Made by a program: the position numbers and the translations under genes. Shown here one piece after another: positions 55,766-64,000 of a stretch of DNA of 64,000 bases (position 1 is its first letter; each line of letters begins with the position of its first letter). The DNA lies in assembly GCA_963841845.1 (NCBI GenBank), contig CAWJEG010000005.1:310001-374000 (forward strand), in the 5' to 3' direction. This stretch comes from CAVVGZ01 sp963841845. GTDB taxonomy: Bacteria > Chloroflexota > Anaerolineae > Anaerolineales > Anaerolineaceae. The notes under the pieces were generated by a model. That model searched no databases and was not told where the DNA came from. It saw only the letters and a program-made list of their open reading frames with translations.

Positions 55766-56371
55766 TTACTTCGATGAATCCTCTGCTGCCATTTTGGCAA
55801 TGATTCCTCCCGGGTGTCCATTCACAAAGTGATCAAGGGAGGTTCCTTTAAGTTCCAGCACTCCAAAAACCATCGTATCACACATCGCATCCATTGCCAG
55901 GGAGCTTCCCACTGCCATCAAACCACCATACGGATCTACCTCGGGCGGGGTCTCTAAATGGATGATAATCTTGCTCAACTTACCAATCGATGATTCCGGC
56001 CTGGCAGTAAGCGTAATGATTGCAGCACCCCGTTTGGATACAATTTCAGCAAGTTTACAGGTTTCCGTGGTTTCTCCTGTCTTGGAAAGCAGTACAACAA
56101 CATCATCCTCTTTTATAGCACCGGAACTTCCATGAAGGCCGTCTCCGGCATGCAGGAAAAGGGCCGGGCAGCCCACATTGCACAGCAAATGAGCAAACCG
56201 CCTTGCTACAATCCCGGTTGTCCCTACCCCGGAGACAATCACATGACCTCTACAATTTGCAAGCAAATGAACAGCTTGTTCCAGCGATCCGTCCAGTTGC
56301 CCGGCAAGCTGCTCCAGCATCCTGGCCTCTGAGAGTAGAACTTTTTTTCCGATTTCAATAATATTCATCAA
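55766..56371 (-). CDS. SIS-domain sugar phosphate isomerase (KdsD-like, no CBS domains)
   Basis: The 201-residue protein has a single SIS domain: HVIVSGVGTTGIVARRFAHLL, FLHAGDGLHGSSGAIKEDDVVVLLSKTGETTE, GSSLAMDAMCDTMVFG and NGHPGGIIAK. This is the N-terminal half of arabinose-5-phosphate isomerases (KdsD/GutQ, about 320 residues), which carry two CBS domains that are absent here. It probably interconverts a ketose and aldose phosphate. No Kdo genes are present, so a catabolic role fits better. It is upstream of the HAD array on the same strand. Confidence 0.85.
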   Translation of the reverse strand: MMNIIEIGKKVLLSEARMLEQLAGQLDGSLEQAVHLLANCRGHVIVSGVGTTGIVARRFAHLLCNVGCPALFLHAGDGLHGSSGAIKEDDVVVLLSKTGETTETCKLAEIVSKRGAAIITLTARPESSIGKLSKIIIHLETPPEVDPYGGLMAVGSSLAMDAMCDTMVFGVLELKGTSLDHFVNGHPGGIIAKMAAEDSSK

Positions 56372-56391
56372 CCATTCCCTCCATAATTGGA

Positions 56392-56669
56392 TCAGTCCTT
56401 CTTAATTGTTAAGGTCGCCCAGGTTCCACTTAATGCGGATGCCGTACTCAACCAGGGAACCCGGTATTCCAATTTATTGGCGTAATCAGCAATCTCTCGA
56501 AGGTAGCTCCACACCTTTTTGAACCCCTCCATATAGAGGTCCATGATCCTGCAGTTGTTGAAAATGTCAGGTTGCGGCCCCCCCTTCCTATACAACGCGT
56601 TTTCTCCAGGCCATCCAATGTATTCGGGTAATCCTCCACCTCATAATCAATTTGGTTTACCCCGGGCAA
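56392..56669 (-). pseudogene. Small broken reading frame, unknown family
   Basis: Two overlapping minus-strand frames join across a run of seven G (minus strand; C-run near 56578-56584). The first reads LPGVNQIDYEVEDYPNTLDGLEKTRCIGRGG; the second continues GPQPDIFNNCRIMDLYMEGF, then KKVWSYLREIADYANKLEYR and VPWLSTASALSGTWATLTIKKD. With one more G the frame would be continuous, for about 92 residues. The composition is protein-like and not a shadow of another gene. I do not recognise it; it could be a remnant or a small gene upstream of the SIS isomerase, 20 bp away. Confidence 0.4.
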
Positions 56670-56789
56670 AGTGCCAAGAATACCACACGTTTAGCGGAAA
56701 ATCTCAGGGATACATGAATTTAAAATGTAAATCAAAACGACATTTTCTCAATTAATCATATCACAAGGGGAATTTATCACTTCTACCCA

Positions 56790-56818
56790 TTGACAAATGC
56801 TTTCAGTATCTCTATAAT
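56790..56818 (+). promoter_or_regulatory. Consensus sigma-70 promoter for the deoR-E1-E2 operon
   Basis: TTGACA (56790-56795) and TATAAT (56813-56818) are both perfect and separated by exactly 17 bases. Transcription would start near 56825, about 40 bases before the regulator ATG at 56865. TCATAA occurs twice in the leader, spaced about 10 bases, and could be a DeoR-type operator. This is the best housekeeping promoter in the window. Confidence 0.85.
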
Positions 56819-56864
56819 GAAAGTAATCGTAAGTATTCATAACCAATCATAAATTCCCTAAAAC

Positions 56865-57632
56865 ATGACTATTTTTCTGGAAGAGCGCCGAAAAGACATA
56901 TTAACCTGGATCCTGGATCACGGCCGTGTTTCTGTCAGTGAGCTTAGCGAACACTATGGCGTCTCAGAAGTCACCATTCGTGCCGATCTGCAGGCCCTCG
57001 AAAACCAGGAACTGATCCTGCGAACACATGGCGGTGCTATCCCCAACCAGCCAGAACTATCGGATATTGCCCTCAATAAGCGGATTGAAAAAGAGGTTGA
57101 AGAAAAATCCCGCATTGGAGAAGCAGCCGCTCTTAGGATTTCAAATGGAGAAACCATCTTTCTGGACAGCAGTACGACCACCCTGGCAATTGCCCGAAAA
57201 TTAACTGATTTTTCCGATTTAACGGTTATAACCAACAGCCTGGCTGTTACCCAGGAATTGATGGCATCCAATGGAATTTCCATCCTGCTGATTGGCGGAC
57301 TGGTATTACGCGATGATGCCTCCACCTACGGATGGCCGGGTTTGGATATCCTGCAAAATATCACCATCCAGAAGGGATTTTTTGGTGCCCATGGCATCGA
57401 TATCGATCACGGCCTGACCGACCTCAGCCCAGCCGTGGCAGATGTAAAAAAAGGCGTCCTTACAAAATGCCAGGAAGTGATTGCAGTTTTAGATGCCACC
57501 AAATGGGGAAAAATAGGCCTTGCATCATTTGCCGGTTTGAATGAGATTAGAACTATTATCACCGGTCAGGCAGCCCCAGCCCATTTATTAAAACAAGTAA
57601 CCGACAAAGGGGTTCAAATTTTCTTAGTTTAA
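56865..57632 (+). CDS. DeoR-family transcriptional regulator
   Basis: The 255-residue protein has an N-terminal helix-turn-helix (ERRKDILTWILDHGRVSVSELSEHYGVSEVTIRADLQALENQELILRTHGGAI). The DeoR C-terminal sensor fold follows, with FLDSSTTTLAIARKL, VITNSLAVTQEL and GAHGIDIDHGLTDLSP. The sensor normally binds a phosphorylated sugar. It is the first gene of a plus-strand operon with E1 and E2 and is divergent from the SIS/HAD genes, so it may regulate both sides. The gap to E1 is 25 bp. Confidence 0.92.
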   Translation: MTIFLEERRKDILTWILDHGRVSVSELSEHYGVSEVTIRADLQALENQELILRTHGGAIPNQPELSDIALNKRIEKEVEEKSRIGEAAALRISNGETIFLDSSTTTLAIARKLTDFSDLTVITNSLAVTQELMASNGISILLIGGLVLRDDASTYGWPGLDILQNITIQKGFFGAHGIDIDHGLTDLSPAVADVKKGVLTKCQEVIAVLDATKWGKIGLASFAGLNEIRTIITGQAAPAHLLKQVTDKGVQIFLV

Positions 57633-57657
57633 TCATCTTATAAAAAGGATAGGTAGA

Positions 57658-59745
57658 ATGGAACAGAAGAATCGTTATTCAATAGAACAAATCACAGCCC
57701 TGATAGAGGAACAGGAATTAACCCGCGAACAGGTCCTCACTGGTATGCGCCAGATGATGGAAATCCGTGCTTTGGAAAATCATATCGGCCGGCTGCTTGG
57801 CACAGGCAGCCTGAAAGGTGCATCCCATCTTTACGCCGGCCAGGAAGCTGTCGCAGTAGGCGCCATCTCTGCCATCCGCGAAAATGATTTGATCACCAGC
57901 ACCCATCGCGGCCATGGCCACTGCCATGCCCATGGTGATAAAGCAGCTCACACACCAGAAGAAAAACAGGAACATTACAACCGCATGCTGGCCGAGGTTG
58001 TTGGGAAAGCCGGCGGGTACTGCAAGGGTAAAGGCGGTTCGATGCATATAGCCGATGTAGTCCATGGCAACCTGGGCGCTACTGGCATCGTTTCTGGCAA
58101 TATCCCGGTCGCTACCGGCGCTGCCCTTGCCCAAAAAATCAACAAAACAGACAAGGTTGTTTTATGTTTCTTTGGCGATGGCGCCGTCGCCCATGGAAAC
58201 TTCCACGAGTCTTTAACTTGCGCCAGTATGATGGACCTGCCGGTGGTTTATATCATAGAGAATAATCAGTATGCCATGTCATTGCCCTGGAAAAAAGCAT
58301 CCAGGCTCCCCAATGCTGCAGATAAAGCCTGTGCATACGGTATCCCGGGCGTGGTTGTGGATGGGATGAATTTCCTCGAAGTTTATGCAGCCGTAAAACA
58401 GGCAGTAGAGCGTGCTCGTCGTGGTGAAGGTCCAACCCTGATTGAAGCAAAAACCTACCGCTACACCGGACATTCCCATTCTGATCCACACGCTTACCGC
58501 ACCCGCGAAGAAGAAGCAGCCTGGAAAGAGCGTGATTCCATTGAATTGTTAAAATCCCAGTTATTGGATCTCAAATGGGCTACCGGGCAAGAATTGGATC
58601 AGATGGAAACCGAGGTTAACAATAAATTAAAGGGCGCCCAGCAGTTCAGCGATGCGTCCCCGGAACCCACCCTGGACCAGCTCTACGCCGATGTTTACGC
58701 CCCTGAAAAATGGACGGAAAGGGACTATCAAAGAGATGTTGAGCTCCGCGCAATAATAAAATCAGATAAAAATGTACGCCAGTTGACCTATGCCCAGGCC
58801 ATCCAGGAAGCCTGCCGGGAAGAAATGAACCAAAATCCCGGCGTATTTCTTCTAGGTGAAGATATCGGTTTGTATGGGGGGGCCTATGGCGCTACTCGCG
58901 GACTTCAGGAGGAGTTCGGTGAGCGCGTTATTGATACTCCTATTGCCGAATCCGCCATAGGCGGCATGGCAGTAGGCGCTGCCATGAGCGGGACCCGGCC
59001 AGTCTGTGAAATCATGTATGTTGACTTTACCCCCATCGCTATGGATCAGATCGCCAATCAGGGAGCCAAAAATCGTTACATGTTTGGGGGAAAGACCTCT
59101 GTTCCCATGGTATGCCGTACGAATGGCGGGGCGGGCAGGTCATTTGCAGCCCACCACTCACAGTCACTTGAGGCTTTATGGACCCATTTCCCTGGCATTT
59201 ATGTAGTCATGCCAGCCACCCCATATGACCTGAAAGGCCTGCTAAAAGCTGCCATCCGCGATGATAATCCGGTTATGTTCATTGAACATAAAATGCTCTA
59301 CAAAGAAAGTGGTCCCGTACCCGAAGAGGATTACATCATCCCCTTTGGTGTTGCTGATATCAAACGTGAAGGAAAAGATGTAACCATTGTTACCTATTCC
59401 CGTATGGTTTTCCGTTCGCTGGAAGCTGCCGAACTCCTCGCCAAGGAAGGAATTGACGTTGAAGTAATTGATCTGCGCACCTTAAATCCCCTCGATCTCA
59501 ATACCATCATCAATTCAGTAAAGAAAACCGGGCGCCTGGTCGGTGTTACAGAGGCTTATGAGAATACAAGCTTCATCAATGAAGTTATGGCACAGGTAAA
59601 TGATCATGCTTTTGATTGGTTGGATGCACCAATGATACGTGTTGCTGCTGCCAACGTTCCTGTTCCCAGGGCAGAAGTTTTGGAAGATGCCACAATTCCA
59701 AATGTTAAAAGTATTGCAGATGCTTGTCGAAAGGCGGTGAGTTAA
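57658..59745 (+). CDS. Thiamine diphosphate-dependent dehydrogenase E1, fused alpha-beta
   Basis: This 695-residue fusion has alpha (about 1-340), with STHRGHGHCHAHG, MHIADVVHGNLGATGIVSGNIPVATGAA, the ThDP motif GDGAVAHGNFHES...ENNQYAMS and YRYTGHSHSDP. It then has beta (about 365-695), with FLLGEDIGLYGGAYGATRGL, DTPIAESAIGGMAVGAAMSG (catalytic Glu) and the transketolase C-terminal domain. It matches the acetoin/pyruvate-dehydrogenase type. It decarboxylates a 2-oxo acid or acetoin and passes the acyl group to E2 lipoamide. Its stop overlaps the E2 start (TAATG). Confidence 0.93.
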   Translation: MEQKNRYSIEQITALIEEQELTREQVLTGMRQMMEIRALENHIGRLLGTGSLKGASHLYAGQEAVAVGAISAIRENDLITSTHRGHGHCHAHGDKAAHTPEEKQEHYNRMLAEVVGKAGGYCKGKGGSMHIADVVHGNLGATGIVSGNIPVATGAALAQKINKTDKVVLCFFGDGAVAHGNFHESLTCASMMDLPVVYIIENNQYAMSLPWKKASRLPNAADKACAYGIPGVVVDGMNFLEVYAAVKQAVERARRGEGPTLIEAKTYRYTGHSHSDPHAYRTREEEAAWKERDSIELLKSQLLDLKWATGQELDQMETEVNNKLKGAQQFSDASPEPTLDQLYADVYAPEKWTERDYQRDVELRAIIKSDKNVRQLTYAQAIQEACREEMNQNPGVFLLGEDIGLYGGAYGATRGLQEEFGERVIDTPIAESAIGGMAVGAAMSGTRPVCEIMYVDFTPIAMDQIANQGAKNRYMFGGKTSVPMVCRTNGGAGRSFAAHHSQSLEALWTHFPGIYVVMPATPYDLKGLLKAAIRDDNPVMFIEHKMLYKESGPVPEEDYIIPFGVADIKREGKDVTIVTYSRMVFRSLEAAELLAKEGIDVEVIDLRTLNPLDLNTIINSVKKTGRLVGVTEAYENTSFINEVMAQVNDHAFDWLDAPMIRVAAANVPVPRAEVLEDATIPNVKSIADACRKAVS

Positions 59746-61112
59746 TGGCAGAAGAATTATTCATCCCGAAATTGGGACAAACCGTAGATGAGGTTACCCT
59801 CATTCACTGGCTCGTTCAGGATGGTGTCAAGGTTAAATCCGGGCAGGAGGTACTGGAAGTCGAAACAGACAAGGCTATTTTTCCGGTCGAAACCTATAGC
59901 AACGGATATATTCACTTCGGACCCTATAAAGAGGGCGATGTCCTACCGGTGATGACCGTGGCGGCTGTCATTGGAACCCAAAACGAGTCCTTTGAAGATT
60001 ACATGAAAGGGAAAGGGGAACAACAGGCTGCGGTGCAACAACCTGACCAGGGGCTTCCATCCGTGGTATCAGATCCAATGGAATCTTTACAAATAACCAC
60101 TGCGCCAGATGCCGTAGGACGGGTATTTGCTTCACCACGCGCACGGAAAGCTGCCATGGAAAAGAATGCAGATCTGGGAAGAATTACTCCTACCGGTTGG
60201 GGAGGCCAGAGGGTTGCCCTCCGGGATGTTGTTGCATACCTTGAGAAATCCCCAAAAGCTACTCCCCTCGCATCCCGTATGGCGGCGGCTGCAGGCATTG
60301 ATTTAGACTCTGTTACAGGCAGCGGTCCATCCGGAAAAATCACCAAGGAGGATGTCCAACAACAGCTGCAGCAGCCAAAAACCAGCATGCTTGTAGAACC
60401 TGGGATAACTCCCGAAGTTACCAACCGTGTTCCTCTCAAGGGTGTCCGCGCAATCATCGCTGAACGTATGTCCGCCAGTTTACACACTGCCGCCCAGGTA
60501 ACCCTTACAACAGAAGTGGATATGACCGAAATTGTGAAGATACGGAAAAAGCTTGACTCCGCAGTATCCGAGGAATGGGGTTTTACGCCAGGCTACAATG
60601 ATCTGCTGGCCATCATTGTTGCCCGTTCCCTGGAGGCTTTTCCCTACATGAATGCACGCCTAAACCTGGCGGAGGGTGTAATAGAACACCTTTCTACTGT
60701 GAATATGGGTATGGCGGTGGATACGGACCGCGGCTTATTGGTGCCGGTTATCCGCAGCGCCAACCTTATGGGACTGCGCCAGTTCGGCAGCGCTTTTCGT
60801 GAACTTGTGGGCAGGGCTCGCAGCGGGCGTTCGTTGCCGGATGATTTGGCGGGCGGAACTTTTACCATCACCAACCTGGGAATGCACGATATTGACGCAT
60901 TTACCCCTATCATCAATATGCCGGAGACTGCAATCCTGGGTGTGGGTAGAATCCAGGAGAAACCAGCCGTGCATAAAGCAAAAATTAAGCCGCGCAAAAT
61001 GTGCACTCTGAGCCTTGTATTCGATCATCGACTGGTAGACGGGGCTCCTGCAGCACGCTTCTTACAGCATATTAAGATGATCCTGGAAAATCCTTACCTG
61101 TTATTAGCGTGA
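59745..61112 (+). CDS. Dihydrolipoamide acyltransferase E2
   Basis: The protein has 455 residues from the ATG at 59745, which overlaps the E1 stop and follows an AAAGGCGG site; the frame is open to 59724. Its lipoyl domain has the lipoylation lysine in EVETDKAIFP. Two peripheral-subunit-binding-like segments follow (SPRARKAAMEKNADLGRITPTG and LASRMAAAAGIDLDSVTGSGPSGKITKEDV). The catalytic domain has DHRLVDGAPAARFL with the HxxxDG active site. It transfers the acyl group to CoA. No E3 gene follows; a hairpin terminator ends the operon, so E3 must be encoded elsewhere. Confidence 0.93.
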   Translation: MAEELFIPKLGQTVDEVTLIHWLVQDGVKVKSGQEVLEVETDKAIFPVETYSNGYIHFGPYKEGDVLPVMTVAAVIGTQNESFEDYMKGKGEQQAAVQQPDQGLPSVVSDPMESLQITTAPDAVGRVFASPRARKAAMEKNADLGRITPTGWGGQRVALRDVVAYLEKSPKATPLASRMAAAAGIDLDSVTGSGPSGKITKEDVQQQLQQPKTSMLVEPGITPEVTNRVPLKGVRAIIAERMSASLHTAAQVTLTTEVDMTEIVKIRKKLDSAVSEEWGFTPGYNDLLAIIVARSLEAFPYMNARLNLAEGVIEHLSTVNMGMAVDTDRGLLVPVIRSANLMGLRQFGSAFRELVGRARSGRSLPDDLAGGTFTITNLGMHDIDAFTPIINMPETAILGVGRIQEKPAVHKAKIKPRKMCTLSLVFDHRLVDGAPAARFLQHIKMILENPYLLLA

Positions 61113-61130
61113 AATAAAATACGAACTTCT

Positions 61131-61167
61131 AATAAAGCCGGATTGGTTAACCCAATCCGGCTTTATT
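61131..61167 (+). terminator. Hairpin terminator after E2
   Basis: A perfect 16-bp stem pairs aataaagccggattgg (61131-61146) with its complement at 61152-61167, with a 5-base loop. The downstream arm ends in ctttattatatt, so the T-tract is imperfect but A/T-rich. It lies 18 bp past the E2 stop. Confidence 0.8.
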
Positions 61168-61438
61168 ATATTAGCTGCAGTTGCCCTTATGAAATAGTAA
61201 CTCCACCTTACTGGCGGGGTTATCCTACTTAGATTTCATGTATGACCGGAAACGTGCCGGTTTCGAACGCTTTACAAAAAGTGACAGATCAATTAGCATT
61301 CGAATCCTCCGGTTTTCAAAAGTTGAATGATCAATAAGTTGACAACCAATCCGCCCAAGAATCGGACTGCCAGGAATCGGAGAGATTTTGATAGACATTT
61401 TGGTTGAAAATTGCCAAAAACATAGAGGAATATCCTAG
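61168..61438. other. Intergenic stretch before the carboxyltransferase
   Basis: No coding frame or RNA gene is supported here; with the terminator, the gene-free interval is 326 bp. A GAGGA ribosome site lies about 9 bases before the ATG at 61439. No convincing -35/-10 pair was found. Confidence 0.35.
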
Positions 61439-62984
61439 ATGCAAAAATCGAGAGTAAACCTGGAAGAGATCCGGAAACAAGCCCTCATGGGCGGCGGTCA
61501 GGAAAAAATTGACAAGCAGCATGAAAAAGGCAAGCTCACTGCCCGTGAGCGGATTGACTATCTGTTGGATCCAGGCTCATTTACAGAAATAGGAAGCTAT
61601 GTCACCCATCGTGCAACTGGATTGGGGATGGAAAAAAATCATCCCTGGGGTGACGGGGTCATCACCGGCATGGGCAAAATTGAAGGGCGACCCATCTATA
61701 TTATTTGCACAGGACTTTACCATCCTCGGCGGTTCGGTGGGTGAAGCCCACGGACGAAAAATCGCCCGTTTGATGGATATGGCGTACCAGAATGGAGCGC
61801 CAGTTATCGGGCTGAATGATTCTGGTGGAGCGCGTATTCAGGAGGGTGTGGATGCCCTGGCAGGCTATGGTGAAATTTTTCACCGCAATGTACGTGCATC
61901 AGGGGTGATTCCTCAGCTCTCTGTTATTCTCGGTCCCTGCGCTGGTGGAGCGGTGTATTCACCGGCTATAACAGATTTTGTCTTCATGGTTGAGCAAACT
62001 GCCCACATGTTTATCACCGGTCCGGAAGTCGTCAAGGCGGTAACTCATGAAGACGTTGATTTTGAGACGCTGGGGGGTGCCTCCATTCACAGCCATAAAA
62101 CGGGTGTGGTTCACTTCACGGCCCCCGATGAAGAATCACTGCTTTCACAGGTGCGCTGGCTGCTTTCCTACCTCCCTTCCAATAATTTGTCACTCCCTCC
62201 AGTAACACAATCATCGGACAATCCTGAACGTCAGACTCCGGAGCTGGAAAAGATCATACCGGAAGATCCCCAACAACCTTATGACGTGCATTCCGTCATT
62301 GAATGCCTGGTTGATAATTATGAATTTTTAGAGGTTCATGCAGATTATGCACCCAACCTGATTGTTGGTTTTGGGCGTATGGATGGACATCCGGTCGGGA
62401 TCATTGCCAACCAGGCGGACTTCCTTGCCGGGGTTCTGGATATCAATGCATCAGACAAGGGTGCCCGGTTTATTCGTACTTGTGATGGATTTCATATCCC
62501 CCTTGTCACCCTTATTGATACTCCCGGTTTTCTTCCGGGCACAGACCAGGAACATGGCGGGGTCATTCGCCATGGGGCAAAAATGATTTATGCGTATTCG
62601 GAAGCTACAGTTCCGAAAGTTTCCCTGATCCTCCGTAAGGCGTACGGCGGGGCTTACATTGTGATGAGTTCCAAGCACCTGGGGGGCGATGTTAACTTTG
62701 CCTGGCCCAATGCTGAAATCGCAGTGATGGGACCTGAAGGAGCGGTGCAAATTGTCTTTCGTAAAGAGATCACCTCTGCCAGCCAACCCAAACAAAAACA
62801 GCAGGAGCTGACCGGGCAGTATCGCCAGGAATTTGCCAATCCCTTCATAGCCGCTTCGCGCGGTTATATTGATGACGTTATCCTGCCTGAGGAAAGCCGT
62901 TTTAAGATTATTCAAGCCTTAAATAATTTACAAGAGAAACGATCAACAACCCCGCCGCGCAAGCATGGGAATATCCCGTTATAG
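61439..62984 (+). CDS. Acyl-CoA carboxylase carboxyltransferase (PccB/AccD-type, frameshifted)
   Basis: The repaired protein is about 514 residues. It begins MQKSRVNLEEIRKQALMGGGQEKIDKQHEKGKLTARERIDYLLD, then shifts +1 near 61700 (GRPIYI | FAQDFTILGGSVGEAHG). Motifs are DSGGARIQEGV, GPCAGGAVYSPAITD, GFGRMDG, DTPGFLPGTDQEHGG and ILRKAYGGAYIVMSSKHLGG. It is a paralogue of mmdA at 33703-35254, with the same overall length and the same LP/PPRKHGN end. Here it precedes a biotin carboxylase rather than membrane subunits, so it is part of a carboxylase. Propionyl- or acetyl-CoA is the likely substrate. Confidence 0.9.
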
Positions 62985-63048
62985 GTGCATCTATGTGTAT
63001 TGAAATATTTCAGACTGGAATCAAACCCATCGGATTGGAATTTAATTC

Positions 63049-64000
63049 ATGAAAGTATTGGTGGCAAATAGAGGCGAGATCGCCATCCGCATCATGCGTG
63101 CCTGCCAGGAGATGGATATCCGTACCGTGGCAGTCTATACTGATCCGGACCAGATTGCCCTTGCATGTTCGCTATGCAGATGAGGCCATACCCATTGGAC
63201 CAATTCAAAGCTATCTTGATATCGAAACAATCATTAAGGCTGCACGGCGCTCAGGGGCTGACGCCATACATCCCGGTTATGGGTTTCTCTCGGAAAATGC
63301 TGAATTTTCCCACCGTGTGGAAGCTGCCGGCTTGACATTCATTGGACCACGCGCTGAGACAATTACATTGATGGGAGATAAATTATCAGCCCGGCGGACT
63401 GCCCGCGAAGTAGGTGTACCAGTCCTGCCAGGTCCGGACACACCAATAACTGAGAATTTATCTCCGGAGATGGCAAAGGAACTGGACTACCCCCTCCTTG
63501 TAAAAGCAGCGGCGGGGGGTGGCGGGCGAGGCATTCGCCTGGCACGTAATCCGTCAGAATTGCAGGAAATGATCGATGCCGCTCGCAAAGAAGCACAGGC
63601 CGCTTTTGGTGATGGATCGGTTTACCTGGAACCAATGGTTCAACGCGCCCGCCATATAGAGATCCAGATAATTGGTGATGGTCATGGTCATGTCATTTGC
63701 CTGGGTGAACGGGAATGCTCCATTCAAAGAAGAAGGCAGAAACTGATCGAAGAAGCCCCTGCCCCGGGTTTAAATGAATCGCTGCGTAACCAGATCTATG
63801 AGGTAGCCTTAAAACTGGGGCGGGCATTAAACTACCGCAGCCTGGGAACAGTTGAGTTCTTACTGGACAAAGACAATAATTTCCATTTTATAGAAGTCAA
63901 CCCGCGTATCCAGGTGGAACACCCTGTCACAGAAATGGTCACCCGTCTTGATTTGGTGAAAGAGCAGCTGCGTCTTGCGATGGAAGGCGGGCTGGATTAC
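63049..64000 (+). CDS. accC: Biotin carboxylase (acyl-CoA carboxylase alpha), partial and frameshifted
   Basis: The gene runs off the right edge. The ATG at 63049 reads MKVLVANRGEIAIRIMRACQEMDIRTVAVYTDPDQIAL. One surplus base near 63163 gives a false stop, and the next frame continues HVRYADEAIPIGPIQSYLDIE, HPGYGFLSENAEF, MGDKLSARRTA, the ATP-grasp loop KAAAGGGGRGI, GERECSIQRRRQKLIEEAP and EVNPRIQVEHPVTEM. It carboxylates biotin with ATP and bicarbonate. The gene is 64 bp after the carboxyltransferase. Whether a BCCP domain follows on the same chain cannot be seen. Confidence 0.92.

Noticed and set aside
231..63170. Programmed ribosomal frameshifting as an explanation of the many shifts
   Set aside because: The sites share no slippery heptamer or downstream structure, affect unrelated genes, and often fall in homopolymers; error is simpler.
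1..64000. CRISPR arrays, insertion sequences, phage genes, attachment sites
   Set aside because: No regularly spaced direct repeats, transposase or integrase motifs, or flanking inverted repeats were seen by eye.

Overview
The window looks like a chromosomal segment of an uncultured Chloroflexota bacterium of the class Anaerolineae. This is inferred from gene content. Clues are an NBR1-type four-tryptophan Ig-like domain behind a Thr/Ser/Pro-rich linker, a PyrF-PyrE fusion, a fused alpha-beta E1 dehydrogenase, a degenerate PP2C-like/beta-propeller membrane protein, and many GT-C and flippase genes without outer-membrane functions. No rRNA, tRNA, CRISPR array, IS element or phage gene was recognised. 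At least 13 genes are each split by one single-base frameshift (12 of them look like +1 insertions, several in short homopolymers). These genes are annotated here as single loci; the shifts look like sequencing or assembly errors rather than gene decay.

Layout. 1-16.5 kb: a plus-strand polysaccharide locus with a GT39-type membrane glycosyltransferase, a GT2 transferase, three GT4 transferases, two MOP-superfamily flippases and three large multi-span membrane proteins, two of them clear paralogues. 16.5-21.2 kb: PolX/PHP DNA polymerase, alpha-glucan phosphorylase, UPF0316 membrane protein. 21.2-28.1 kb: envelope proteins (NfeD protease, FW-domain protein, four-repeat secreted protein, PP2C-like/propeller protein). 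28.5-31.7 kb: a sulfotransferase divergent from a Sat-CysC (PAPS synthesis) fusion. 31.7-35.3 kb: a four-gene minus-strand operon for a sodium-translocating biotin-dependent decarboxylase. 35.5-40.6 kb: aldo/keto reductase, DUF3048 lipoprotein, M48 protease, PyrF-PyrE.

40.9-47.5 kb: a GntR-controlled catabolic cluster (AroE-like dehydrogenase, D-2-hydroxyacid dehydrogenase, cupin phosphoglucose isomerase, Gfo/Idh/MocA dehydrogenase, mutarotase-like protein, divergent zinc alcohol dehydrogenase) with a near-perfect 34-bp palindromic operator candidate. 47.5-51 kb: three RNA-modification genes, namely a Tgt-like transglycosylase, a homologue of the aminoglycoside-resistance 16S rRNA m7G1405 methyltransferases (ArmA/Rmt family), and an RsmF-like m5C methyltransferase. 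51-56.4 kb: a GAF-GGDEF diguanylate cyclase, five tandem paralogous HAD phosphatases and a KdsD-like SIS isomerase. 56.8-64 kb: a DeoR regulator behind a consensus promoter, E1 (fused) and E2 of a 2-oxoacid/acetoin-type dehydrogenase, then a carboxyltransferase and the start of a biotin carboxylase.

The most notable points are the predicted 16S rRNA helix-44 modification pair (G1405 and C1407 enzymes side by side), the five-fold HAD array, the uncharacterised GntR dehydrogenase cluster with its operator, and the PAPS/sulfotransferase module near a glycan locus.
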